This document shows, in pieces, positions 16,891-25,141 of a stretch of DNA of 64,000 nt; position 1 is the stretch's first letter; every line of letters starts with the position of its first letter. A model generated the notes under the pieces. It searched no databases. It worked only from the letters and a program-made list of their open reading frames with translations, and had not been told where the DNA came from. The translations under genes and the position numbers were made by a program. Origin of the DNA: Mesorhizobium sp. WSM2240 (GTDB taxonomy: Bacteria; Pseudomonadota; Alphaproteobacteria; Rhizobiales; Rhizobiaceae); assembly GCF_040438645.1 (NCBI RefSeq), contig NZ_CP159253.1, positions 2,418,001 to 2,482,000 on the forward strand, written 5' to 3'.

Positions 16891-18666
16891 ATGCAGCAAA
16901 AATTCACCAAAGTCGAATTCCACCGGTTCAAAGCGTTTAAAAATTTTCGAATCGACCTTCGGCACTTCAACATCTTGGTAGGGCCCAACAACGCAGGCAA
17001 GTCGACGGTGCTATCCGCATTCCGGATTCTTGCAGCGGCTTTACGTCGAGCATCCGCCAAAGGTGCAGTGTTGGTTCGAGGCCCAGCAGGTATGGTTTAC
17101 GGACATGAAGTAGACCTTAGAACGATCTCCGTCGCTGAAGAAAACATTTTCTTCGACTACGACGACGAAGAACCTGCCTTCGTTAAGTTTACGATTACAA
17201 ATGCGAACACGCTTACGTTATACTTCCCAGAACAAGGTGTTTGTTATTTGATTCCGGATGCTCAAGGTAAAAATTATTACAGTCCATCGGCATTTAAAAA
17301 ACATTTCAACTCAAAAATTGGTTTCGTACCAATTCTTGGACCAGTTGATCACCACGAACAACTATACCAAGAGGAAGCCGCGAGGTTGGCACTCTTTAGC
17401 TATCGCGCCGCGAGAAATTTCCGAAATATTTGGTACCATTTTCCTGATCGTTTTGATGATTTTCGGGCAGCACTTCAACAAACGTGGCCCGGTATGGATA
17501 TCGAGCCACCAGAAGTCGACAATTCGCATGAAAAGCCACTACTGCATATGTATTGCCCAGAAGATCGGCGGCCACGAGAAATATTTTGGTCAGGCTTCGG
17601 TTTTCAAGTCTGGTGCCAGATGCTAACTCACGTGATTCAATCGAAAGATGCATCGTTGTTCCTAATTGATGAACCGGACATCTACCTACATTCTGAACTA
17701 CAGCGGCAACTTCTATCGATTCTGAGAAATCTTGGCCCCGATATCCTTCTAGCCACACACTCTACCGAAATGATTGTGGAGGCCGAGACTAACGATATTG
17801 TCCTGATAAACAAACGCCGCTCATCTGGGAAGCGAATCAAGGACCCTTCTCAACTCGCGACGGTATTTAGTGACCTTGGGTCGAACCTGAACCCAATTTT
17901 GACCCAACTGGCTAAAACTCGTCGGGTCCTTTTCGTAGAGGGTAAGGATTTTCAAATTCTCGGAAAGTTCGCTCGGAAACTTGGTGCCGACGGCGTAGGA
18001 AGCCGACGAGATTTCGCGGTCATACCGGTTGAAGGCTTTAACCCGGAGCGCAACCTAAAGAAGGGCATGGAGTCGACCTTAGGGACCTCGGTGCTCGCAG
18101 CTGCTTTGCTGGATCGAGACTATCGGTCCGATGGCGAGTGCGACCACATAGCAGAAAAGTGCCGAGAATTTTGCGACGAGGTGAGGATCTACCGCCGCAA
18201 GGAAGTCGAGAACTTTTTGCTGGTTCCGATTGCCATCAACCGCGCGGCGCTGCAACGACTGGCGGAGCAGGCTAGGCGTTCTGGACAAGCAACCCCAGAA
18301 GCTCCCGATATCGCCCCCGCGCTAGATGAGTATTGCACCTCAACGAAAAGTTACGCGATGGCCCAAACTGCCGAAACCCGCCGCCAGTTCGAGAGGAGTC
18401 GCGGTAGCGGGGAGCATAGTGCAACTTTAACACAGAAGACGTTGGAAGATTTTGAAGAGAAATGGGGGGACCCAGAAGCAAGGCTTAACATCGTCTCTGG
18501 CAAAGAAGCCCTGTCAGAGGTCAACAGGTTCAGCCAGAAGACGTTCAGTGTGACTGTAACGCCAATGGCAATCATCGACGCAATGCGAAACGACGAGGTG
18601 CCAACCGAGATGATGGAAATAGTCGAAATGCTGAAATCGTTTTCTGCGCGATCGGCAAGCAATTAG
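16891..18666 (+). CDS. OLD-family ATPase with TOPRIM nuclease domain (defence candidate)
   Basis: The 591-residue protein has an ABC/SMC-type ATPase with Walker A GPNNAGKS (31-38) and Walker B LFLIDEPDIYLH followed by LLATHSTEM. A TOPRIM domain follows, with the acidic motifs LFVEGKDFQIL and ALLDRDYRSD. This is the class 1 overcoming-lysogenization-defect architecture. Such proteins cut DNA and often protect against other phages. Its codons look less GC-rich than the neighbours, consistent with cargo acquired separately. It is convergent with the 548-residue gene. Confidence 0.85.
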   Translation: MQQKFTKVEFHRFKAFKNFRIDLRHFNILVGPNNAGKSTVLSAFRILAAALRRASAKGAVLVRGPAGMVYGHEVDLRTISVAEENIFFDYDDEEPAFVKFTITNANTLTLYFPEQGVCYLIPDAQGKNYYSPSAFKKHFNSKIGFVPILGPVDHHEQLYQEEAARLALFSYRAARNFRNIWYHFPDRFDDFRAALQQTWPGMDIEPPEVDNSHEKPLLHMYCPEDRRPREIFWSGFGFQVWCQMLTHVIQSKDASLFLIDEPDIYLHSELQRQLLSILRNLGPDILLATHSTEMIVEAETNDIVLINKRRSSGKRIKDPSQLATVFSDLGSNLNPILTQLAKTRRVLFVEGKDFQILGKFARKLGADGVGSRRDFAVIPVEGFNPERNLKKGMESTLGTSVLAAALLDRDYRSDGECDHIAEKCREFCDEVRIYRRKEVENFLLVPIAINRAALQRLAEQARRSGQATPEAPDIAPALDEYCTSTKSYAMAQTAETRRQFERSRGSGEHSATLTQKTLEDFEEKWGDPEARLNIVSGKEALSEVNRFSQKTFSVTVTPMAIIDAMRNDEVPTEMMEIVEMLKSFSARSASN

Positions 18667-18749
18667 ATTGCCTCGTCGACGCGCAAGCCATGACCACATC
18701 AACCGATCTTTTCGATTTCTGACACTGGCACATTGGACAAGAAGAAAAT

Positions 18750-20396
18750 TTACTTTCTGTGGCGGAAAAACATCCCCATAGGAGACTTTCTCAATTCGTT
18801 ATGAGCGTTTTTCAATGTTCGGTAACGTTCAGGTATGTCGCGAAGTTTTGGCGCGTCAACGAGTTGGTTAACCGCGAAGCTGGCGGCACCGAACGTGGGC
18901 GTCCCCGCAATGATCGACGTAATGTCGATTCCCCCAGCAATTAACATCGATCCGACATCGTAGCCTGCGAACTTAATCTTCTTCTTTCGAAGGTTGCTTA
19001 CCTCTTTCATATGGTCAGCGAAGGCGTTTCGTATATTGTCGACGATTTTGTCGCTTGTTCGGAAGAAGCCTGTTGGATTCGCGATCGCTAGCTCTTCGAC
19101 TCCACTTCCCAATACATTTCGGATTTCTTCAAAGGCTCCTTCTTTGCGCATCTCGATAAGCGCTTCCGGCGGAATTTTCCCCAGCCATTGCTCGTCAGAC
19201 TGCGCTACGTGCTGAAGGCCCTTCACCATGTGAAGATGAGCTTGGTGTTCGGGAGTGAGAGCAGAATTGTATTCAAGCTTCCAGTTGAAATACTGCCAAG
19301 AAGTGGGAGCGTCGATAAGTGGCACGCCTGAGAGATATCTGCTTTTCAGCAAGAGGTCTGTCGCTTGCCCCATCCGGCCGAAACACTGGCCCGCTATCAT
19401 TCGCCCGGCATGCGGATCGTTGGTAAGCTCGCCCCATTCGCCATTTAGCGCTCGCCGGATTTGCGCCTGGAGCGGCTCAGTCCACTCGGTGTCGAACAGC
19501 AATCTAGATGGATCGACCAAGGTCGACATAACTTTTTCGGGCGTATCTAATAGCGCGCTAAACTCCTTGAGTTCTTCGATTGTTTTAAACTGTCTACCGT
19601 AGAGGGCCGAAGCATGCTTTAGCCCGTCCTCTGTCGCAATTCTTTGCAGAAAGGACTTTTCATCGTCATCAATTGACGAGCGAAACGGTGAAAATACCAC
19701 TATAGGTTTTGGAAAATCTTCTGTAGCAAGATCGCGATATTGCAATACATTGATTGCATGCTTGGCTAGATAAAACGCTTTTTGCTTCGCCGACCCGTGA
19801 TCGAAAACATGCTTCGAGTTCCAGAATGGGTCTCCCAGAATTATGGTGTCGATGTAAAGCCCGACAGAACTAGCTATGTTTTGCGTATAACTAGGAAAAA
19901 GATCGCCCCCAAAAATGGCCTTGGAAGCCATCAAGTCTTGCAAGTGATAATGCGACGAATCGGCGACTGAATCCCAAAATTCGCCGAGTGCCTCTAAGAA
20001 TTTTGATGCATTCGTCGACAATTCATCCACCGCTGCGGGAATGCTGATGATAGCCGATGCAAATTCCGCTGCGTCGAGGCTATTCTCGCTTGCCTGCTTG
20101 GCAAGAAAACCAAGGTTCTTCTCGACGAATTCGAAGTACATGCGGGAAATGTCAATTAGCGATATCGCCGCCTTGGCTTTATCACGTTGGTGCATGAACG
20201 CCGTCACAAGCGACATTGACCGAACGCGGCTATCGACCGTCGCTAAGTCAATTCTACCATCGAGACTGTACCTCACGGCGCCCAGACTTTTTTTCAGATC
20301 ATCAACGAGATGGTCCGCGATGTAGATTTTGCCGGACTCTAGCTGTGCTTTTAGCACCTCAAGCCGCCAGCGAAGTTCCTCGTCGTTTTCATGCAT
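18750..20396 (-). CDS. Unrecognised 548-residue protein next to the replacement tRNA
   Basis: I do not recognise a family. The sequence is mostly helical and soluble, with a glycine-rich hydrophobic stretch near the C-terminus (YDVGSMLIAGGIDITSIIAG, about 480-505) and a basic tail GMFFRHRK. It starts 26 bp after the 3' end of the element tRNA-Thr on the same strand, with no terminator visible between, so it may be read from the tRNA promoter. A weak AGG lies upstream of its ATG. Its place beside the OLD gene suggests defence cargo; this is inference. Confidence 0.75.
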   Translation of the reverse strand: MHENDEELRWRLEVLKAQLESGKIYIADHLVDDLKKSLGAVRYSLDGRIDLATVDSRVRSMSLVTAFMHQRDKAKAAISLIDISRMYFEFVEKNLGFLAKQASENSLDAAEFASAIISIPAAVDELSTNASKFLEALGEFWDSVADSSHYHLQDLMASKAIFGGDLFPSYTQNIASSVGLYIDTIILGDPFWNSKHVFDHGSAKQKAFYLAKHAINVLQYRDLATEDFPKPIVVFSPFRSSIDDDEKSFLQRIATEDGLKHASALYGRQFKTIEELKEFSALLDTPEKVMSTLVDPSRLLFDTEWTEPLQAQIRRALNGEWGELTNDPHAGRMIAGQCFGRMGQATDLLLKSRYLSGVPLIDAPTSWQYFNWKLEYNSALTPEHQAHLHMVKGLQHVAQSDEQWLGKIPPEALIEMRKEGAFEEIRNVLGSGVEELAIANPTGFFRTSDKIVDNIRNAFADHMKEVSNLRKKKIKFAGYDVGSMLIAGGIDITSIIAGTPTFGAASFAVNQLVDAPKLRDIPERYRTLKNAHNELRKSPMGMFFRHRK

Positions 20397-20422
20397 GAGA
20401 AACCTGCAAAATGAGCGGGAAA

Positions 20423-20498
20423 TGGTGCCGCGTGAAGGACTTGAACCCTCGACCTACCGCTTACAAGGCGGTTGCTCTACCAACTGAGCTAACGCGGC
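20423..20498 (-). tRNA. tRNA-Thr(UGU), complete copy carried by element 1
   Basis: On the minus strand the 76-nt cloverleaf is complete: acceptor GCCGCGT with ACGCGGC, D-arm GCTC/GAGC, anticodon stem ACCGC/GCGGT around CTTGTAA (anticodon TGT), T-arm GAGGG/CCTTC with TTCAAGT, discriminator A and encoded CCA. It differs from the split host tRNA-Thr in acceptor, anticodon and T stems and at loop base 32 (C instead of T). It lies inside the element, 85 bp downstream of the host 5' half and in the same direction. Confidence 0.95.
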
Positions 20499-20583
20499 AC
20501 TTTTACCCCTGACTTTACCCCTGAAACTCGGTTTTGGAAAATGTTGTAGTTTTCCAAGCACGTTAGCTGATTGATCCAGCGAA
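20499..20583 (-). promoter_or_regulatory. Spacer between host tRNA 5' half and replacement tRNA
   Basis: It contains the direct repeats TTACCCCTGAC (20503-20513) and TTACCCCTGA (20515-20524) and an 8-bp inverted repeat TTGGAAAA / TTTTCCAA (20534-20541 with 20550-20557). Neither is followed by a T-run in the leftward direction, so transcription entering from the host tRNA promoter could pass to the replacement tRNA. The repeats probably bind integrase. Confidence 0.55.
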
Positions 20584-20621
20584 TTACAAAACCGCTGCTC
20601 TACCAGCTGAGCTACAAGGGC
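20584..20621 (-). other. attR: 5' half of the split host tRNA-Thr(UGU)
   Basis: On the minus strand this reads GCCCTTG, TA, D-arm GCTC..GAGC, A, anticodon 5' stem GCGGT and loop TTTGTAA, after which the sequence changes to element DNA. The missing 3' half is at 9307-9344. The rebuilt gene is 76 nt long. One base pair of the rebuilt anticodon stem (27-43, G with A) would not match; the rest pair. Confidence 0.92.
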
Positions 20622-20788
20622 GCGGGGCTCCGGTTATCATATCTGATGCGCCAGTAAAGACTAAAGTCGCGACTGGAATGCGGTGCGGACTGCCGCTTGG
20701 CCGTTGAAAGCGGCCGTGCCCGACTAGAAATCCGCCGGATCGCCACCATATCAAATGCCAGTGAACACCGGTTCCGTGGAGCCAGCCA

Positions 20789-20950
20789 ATGCTGAGATTG
20801 GTCGTCATCGCCCTGTTCGTGGTCGTGATCTGGGTTCTGATCTTGAAGCTTCTCGACAGGAAGCGCCCTCTGGACTGGAACGGCATCGCCTTCGCCATCG
20901 GCTTCATCGCGCTCGCCTTCTATCTGCGCCACGTCACGGGCATGGGATAG
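20789..20950 (+). CDS. Small two-segment membrane protein (53 residues)
   Basis: The ORF encodes MLRLVVIALFVVVIWVLIL followed by KLLDRKRPLDWNG and a second hydrophobic segment IAFAIGFIALAFYL. The two predicted membrane helices are separated by a basic loop. It is the first host gene after attR. No function is known to me. Confidence 0.7.
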   Translation: MLRLVVIALFVVVIWVLILKLLDRKRPLDWNGIAFAIGFIALAFYLRHVTGMG

Positions 20951-21123
20951 TGGCGGATCGAAATTCAGACCTTACGGACCTGACCTGAATCTCAACACGG
21001 CGGGCAGTACAGAACTGCGCTCCTGGAAAAAAATAGAAGGAGTGCTGAACCTTTTCCCCGGTCGACGCGACTGACTGGCATGAGGCGGATCGACGCCTCG
21101 GCCATCGGATCAAGGAGACCGTC

Positions 21124-21444
21124 ATGTCGTTCAAACGCATTCTCGTTTCAGGCGTCGCCGCCGTCATCGCCATCAGCGCCGTTCTCGGCGCCACCCAGCA
21201 ATCATCGGCCGGAAGCCTTTCGCCCGGCGAAGCCGCGGCGATCGCCGGCATAGGCGGCTTCATCATCGGCGCGACGATCGCCAACTCGCAGCCGGCTTAT
21301 CACGGGCACTACTCCGGCGGGTATCACCCGGCCAGTTCCTGAGAGGCCCATGTCGCCCGCTGCTACGCCCGCTATCGGAGCTACGACCACCGCACCGACA
21401 CCTACCGCGGCTTCGATGGCCGCTATCATTATTGTCGACTGTAG
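21124..21444 (+). pseudogene. BA14K-family secreted protein broken by an in-frame TGA
   Basis: The first 72 codons encode a signal peptide (cleavage near SSAG), a glycine-rich segment (about 37-58) and GGYHPASS, then TGA at 21340-21342. Reading on in the same frame gives EAHVARCYARYRSYDHRTD, then TYRGFDGRYHYCRL and a natural stop at 21442. That tail is the conserved C-terminal signature of BA14K immunoreactive proteins, where a Trp normally precedes it. The TGA therefore looks like a TGG-to-TGA nonsense change. Confidence 0.75.
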
Positions 21445-21508
21445 AGGAGGACGCGATCGAATCAGATAAGCTGAAGGGCGGCGCCAGCTGCCCTTTTCGG
21501 CATTGCAA

Positions 21509-22339
21509 TCAGGATGGATTCGTGAGCGCGAAACCCCCGATCATGCCGGTGATTCCGGCCGCCGCGTCGCGGACCAGCGGACCGACCGCGGCAAGGCGCT
21601 CCTGCGTAATACGCACCGTCGGTCCCGATACCGAAATGCCGCCGATCGGCTCGCCGAACTCGTTGAAGATGGCGGCGGCGACGCAGCGCATGCCGGGATG
21701 CCGCTCCTCGTCGTCGACCGACCAGCCACGCTCCCTGATTTCGGCAAGATCCCGCGCCAGCGCTGGCGCGCTGGAAAGGGTTTTTTGCGTAAAGCCTTCG
21801 AGGCCGGTCTTACGGATAATCGCGGCGACCCGTTCCTGCGGCAGATGCGCAAGGATCGCCTTGCCTATCCCCGAGGCGTGAAACGAGCTGCGCGTGCCCG
21901 GTCGGAAGAAGGCGCGGATCGCCTGATGCGTCTCGACCTGGCTGACGAAGACGACGCAGTCATCCTCCGCCACACCGAGATTGGCGGTTTCGCCGGTTTT
22001 TTCCATCAGATCCTGCATCACCACCCGGGCGCGATCAACCAGCTTGCGCCGGCGCAGGAAGGCCGAACCCATGCGGTAGGTTTCGACGCCGATCGACCAT
22101 AGCTGGTCGGTGCGGTCGAACTCGACCATGCCGTGTGCCTCCAGAGTGGTCAGCATGCGATAGGCGGTCGAGGCAGCGAGGCCGGATTTGGCCGCTATCT
22201 CGCTCAGAGACAGGCCGCTGCCTTCGGCGACGATGGCCAATATGCGCAATGCGCGGTCGAGGGATTGGACCTGCCCGGTGTCCGGCGAAGGGCTGAAGGC
22301 TCGCGGGCGGCCGCGCTGACGTTTTTCGGTAGCATCCAT
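21509..22339 (-). CDS. IclR-family repressor of the glyoxylate genes
   Basis: The 276-residue regulator has an N-terminal winged helix (SLDRALRILAIVAEG, LSLSEIAAKSGLAASTAYRML) and a C-terminal IclR effector domain (HASGIGKAILAHLP; GISVSGPTVRI). It is divergent from gcl-hyi-glxR, and AllR/IclR-type regulators with glyoxylate as effector commonly control such genes. The start is set at MDATEKRQRGRP (22339); the frame is open to 22420 but that part is AT-rich intergenic sequence. Confidence 0.88.
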   Translation of the reverse strand: MDATEKRQRGRPRAFSPSPDTGQVQSLDRALRILAIVAEGSGLSLSEIAAKSGLAASTAYRMLTTLEAHGMVEFDRTDQLWSIGVETYRMGSAFLRRRKLVDRARVVMQDLMEKTGETANLGVAEDDCVVFVSQVETHQAIRAFFRPGTRSSFHASGIGKAILAHLPQERVAAIIRKTGLEGFTQKTLSSAPALARDLAEIRERGWSVDDEERHPGMRCVAAAIFNEFGEPIGGISVSGPTVRITQERLAAVGPLVRDAAAGITGMIGGFALTNPS

Positions 22340-22523
22340 GAGCGAAGTATAAAAAAATATTTCACGTTTTGGAACAGGGGGAAGTTTGAAAAACTGAAAA
22401 TGCTGAGAAATCAGCGGCAAAGAGCATCATTATGAAAATGAAAAAATATTCTGAAAAAATTGAAAACCAGTCTCGTTGAAGGCATTCTGGGCAGGATCGG
22501 ATTTCAGTTGAGGAGCCACGACA
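22340..22523. promoter_or_regulatory. Divergent IclR-gcl promoter region
   Basis: The 184-bp spacer is strikingly AT-rich against its flanks (runs such as TATAAAAAAATATTT and AAAAAATATTCTGAAAAAATT). It must hold both promoters and the regulator operator; I cannot fix the operator by eye. Confidence 0.5.
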
Positions 22524-24305
22524 ATGGCCAGGATGCGCGCCGTCGATGCGGCGGTTCTCGTTCTCGAAAAAGAGGGCATCGATTGCGCGTTCGGCGTGCC
22601 GGGCGCCGCGATCAACCCGTTCTATTCGGCGCTGAAGGCGCGCGGCACGATCCGCCACATACTGGCGCGTCATGTCGAGGGCGCCTCGCACATGGCCGAA
22701 GGCTACACCCGCGCTAAAGCCGGCAATATCGGCCTGTGCGTCGGCACCTCCGGGCCGGCCGGCACCGACATGATCACCGGCCTCTATTCGGCCGCCGCAG
22801 ATTCCATCCCGATATTGTGCATCACCGGCCAGGCGCCGCGCGCCCGGTTGAACAAAGAGGATTTTCAGGCCGTCGACATCGCGGCAATCGCAGCGCCCGT
22901 TTCGAAATGGGCGGTGATGGTGATGGAGCCCTACCTGGTGCCGATGGCGCTGCAAAAGGCGTTTTACCTCATGCGCTCCGGGCGGCCGGGGCCGGTGCTG
23001 ATCGACCTGCCGGTCGACGTCCAGCTTGCCGAGATCGAATTCGACATTGATGCCTATGAACCGCTGGCCGTCCACAAGCCTGCAATGTCGCGGCTCCAGG
23101 CGGAAAAGACGCTCGCGATGCTGAATGCGGCGGAGCGCCCGTTGATCGTGGCCGGCGGCGGCGTCATCAATGCCGATGCGTCGGATCTGCTGATCGAGTT
23201 TGCCGAAATCACCGGCGTTCCTGTCATTCCGACCTTGATGGGCTGGGGCGCGATCCCCGACGACCACCGGCTGATGGCCGGCATGTGCGGACTGCAGACC
23301 TCGCACCGCTACGGCAACGCCACAATGCTTGCCTCCGATTTCGTGCTCGGCATCGGCAATCGCTGGGCCAACCGCCACACCGGCTCGGTCGAGACCTACA
23401 CCGCCGGCCGCAAATTCGTCCACGTCGACATCGAGCCGACGCAGATCGGCCGCGTCTTCGCGCCGGATCTCGGCGTCGTCTCCGATGCCGGGGAGGCGCT
23501 GAAGATGCTGCTCGACGTCGCAACCGAATGGAAAACGGCGGGCAAACTGCACGACTGGAGCGGCTGGGCCAGGGAGTGCCAGCAGCGCAAGAAAACCATG
23601 AATCGCAAGACGCATTTCGACCAGATCCCAATGAAGCCGCAGCGCGTCTATGAGGAGATGAACGAGGCTTTCGGGCGCGACACCTGCTACGTCACCACGA
23701 TCGGCCTCAGTCAGATCGCCGGTGCGCAGTTCCTGCATGTGTTCAAGCCGCGCAACTGGATCAATTGCGGCCAGGCCGGCCCGCTCGGCTGGACCTTGCC
23801 GGCAGCGCTAGGCGTGCGCGCCGCCGATCCGGACCGAACGATCGTTGCGCTGTCGGGCGACTATGATTTCCAGTTCATGATCGAGGAACTGGCGGTCGGC
23901 GCACAACATAAGCTGCCCTACATCCATGTCGTCGTGAACAACGCTTATCTCGGGCTGATTCGCCAGGCGCAGCGCAACTTCTCGATGGATTTCGAGGTCA
24001 GCCTGTCCTTCGAGAACATCAATCGGGCGGGCGATTCCGAAGCCGGCTACGGCGTCGATCATGTCGCCGTCGCCGAAGCCATGGGCTGCAAGGCGATCCG
24101 GGTGAAGAAGCCGGAAGAGTGCGCGGCAGCATTCGCCGAGGCGGAAAGGCTGATGAACGAGCATCAGGTTCCGGTGGTGGTAGAGTTTATACTCGAACGC
24201 GTCACCAACATTTCCATGGGCACGGAAATCGACAAGATCGTTGAATTCGAAGAGCTTGCCGAGCGCAATGAAGACGCGCCGACAGCCATCGCCATGCTCG
24301 ATTGA
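22524..24305 (+). CDS. gcl: Glyoxylate carboligase (tartronate-semialdehyde synthase)
   Basis: The 593-residue thiamine-diphosphate enzyme joins two glyoxylates, releasing CO2, to give tartronate semialdehyde. It has the PYR domain start [19 protein letters not shown], a central FAD-type domain and the C-terminal TPP-binding motif [12 protein letters not shown]...NNAYLGL. The N-terminal catalytic Glu of typical TPP enzymes is replaced by Val in this family; [10 protein letters not shown] fits. It is the first of three genes that convert glyoxylate to glycerate, with hyi 17 bp downstream. Confidence 0.96.
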   Translation: MARMRAVDAAVLVLEKEGIDCAFGVPGAAINPFYSALKARGTIRHILARHVEGASHMAEGYTRAKAGNIGLCVGTSGPAGTDMITGLYSAAADSIPILCITGQAPRARLNKEDFQAVDIAAIAAPVSKWAVMVMEPYLVPMALQKAFYLMRSGRPGPVLIDLPVDVQLAEIEFDIDAYEPLAVHKPAMSRLQAEKTLAMLNAAERPLIVAGGGVINADASDLLIEFAEITGVPVIPTLMGWGAIPDDHRLMAGMCGLQTSHRYGNATMLASDFVLGIGNRWANRHTGSVETYTAGRKFVHVDIEPTQIGRVFAPDLGVVSDAGEALKMLLDVATEWKTAGKLHDWSGWARECQQRKKTMNRKTHFDQIPMKPQRVYEEMNEAFGRDTCYVTTIGLSQIAGAQFLHVFKPRNWINCGQAGPLGWTLPAALGVRAADPDRTIVALSGDYDFQFMIEELAVGAQHKLPYIHVVVNNAYLGLIRQAQRNFSMDFEVSLSFENINRAGDSEAGYGVDHVAVAEAMGCKAIRVKKPEECAAAFAEAERLMNEHQVPVVVEFILERVTNISMGTEIDKIVEFEELAERNEDAPTAIAMLD

Positions 24306-24322
24306 GTTTCAAGGGAAGAAAA

Positions 24323-25123
24323 ATGCCGAAATTTTCTGCCAACCTCTCAATGCTCTTTGGCGAGCACGATTTCCTGGACCGGTTTGATGCCGCTGCCCGG
24401 GCGGGTTTCAAGGGTGTCGAATATATCGGGCCATACGATTACGAGCCGGAGACGGTTGCCGCGCGACTTTCGAAGAACGGGCTCGCCCAGGTGCTGTTCA
24501 ACCTGCCGCCCGGCGACTGGGGCAGGGGCGAGCGCGGCATCGCTATTCTGCCGGATCGTGTCGGCGAGTTCCGCAAGGGGGTCGATACGGCGATCACCTA
24601 CGCCAAGGCGCTCGGCTGCGGGCAGGTCAATTGCCTGGCCGGAATAGTCCCGGAAGGCGCGGAGCGTGATGCGCTTGAGGACATCTTCGTTGAAAACCTG
24701 AAATTCGCGGCTGAAAAGCTTGAAAAAGAAGACATAAAGCTGCTGATCGAGCCGATCAATACCCACGATATTCCGGGCTTTTTCCTGAACAATTCGAGCC
24801 AGGCGCTGGCGATCATGAGTCGCGTCGGCTCAGGGAATATTTTCCTGCAATACGATATCTACCACATGCAAATCATGGAGGGGGATCTCGCCCGTACTAT
24901 CGAGGCAAACCTCGACCGCATCGCGCATATCCAGCTTGCGGACAATCCCGGCCGGCACGAGCCGGGGACGGGCGAGATCAACTATCCTTTCCTCTACAAG
25001 CACCTCGACCGCATCGGCTACTCCGGCTGGGTGGGCGCGGAATACAAGCCGAAGGCAGGGACGGTGGAAGGGCTGGGCTGGCTCCGCCAGGCGTCTAAAT
25101 CCGCTGAAAACGTAGCCGCCTGA
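24323..25123 (+). CDS. hyi: Hydroxypyruvate isomerase
   Basis: The 266-residue TIM-barrel protein has MPKFSANLSMLFGE at the start and LIEPINTHDIPGFFLN in the core, with the metal-binding Glu/Asp/His set of the Hyi family (QYDIYHMQ; HIQLADNPGRHEPGTGE). It interconverts hydroxypyruvate and tartronate semialdehyde. ATG 24323 has AAGGGAAGAA before it and lies 17 bp after gcl; the frame extends into gcl but the conserved N-terminus starts here. Confidence 0.94.
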   Translation: MPKFSANLSMLFGEHDFLDRFDAAARAGFKGVEYIGPYDYEPETVAARLSKNGLAQVLFNLPPGDWGRGERGIAILPDRVGEFRKGVDTAITYAKALGCGQVNCLAGIVPEGAERDALEDIFVENLKFAAEKLEKEDIKLLIEPINTHDIPGFFLNNSSQALAIMSRVGSGNIFLQYDIYHMQIMEGDLARTIEANLDRIAHIQLADNPGRHEPGTGEINYPFLYKHLDRIGYSGWVGAEYKPKAGTVEGLGWLRQASKSAENVAA

Positions 25124-25141
25124 ATGGCTTAGGAAAAGAGA

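Larger units (their letters stand above)
9345..20590. mobile_element. Element 1: integrative element inside a tRNA-Thr(UGU) gene, 11.2 kb
   Basis: The boundaries are set by two halves of one tRNA gene. Joining 9307-9351 to 20591-20621 on the + strand restores a 76-nt tRNA with encoded CCA. The shared core is TTACAAA at 9345-9351 and 20584-20590. Contents in order are integrase, perfect palindrome, AlpA-like factor, RepA-like ATPase, candidate origin, an operon of small genes, OLD-like ATPase, an unknown 548-residue protein and a complete replacement tRNA-Thr. No capsid or tail genes are recognised. A phage-satellite or plasmid-like integrative element is inferred. Confidence 0.9.

Noticed and set aside
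9307..20621. The two tRNA-Thr halves as a trans-spliced split tRNA
   Set aside because: Split tRNAs need complementary leader sequences; none is seen, and the halves coincide exactly with element ends flanked by an integrase and arm repeats.
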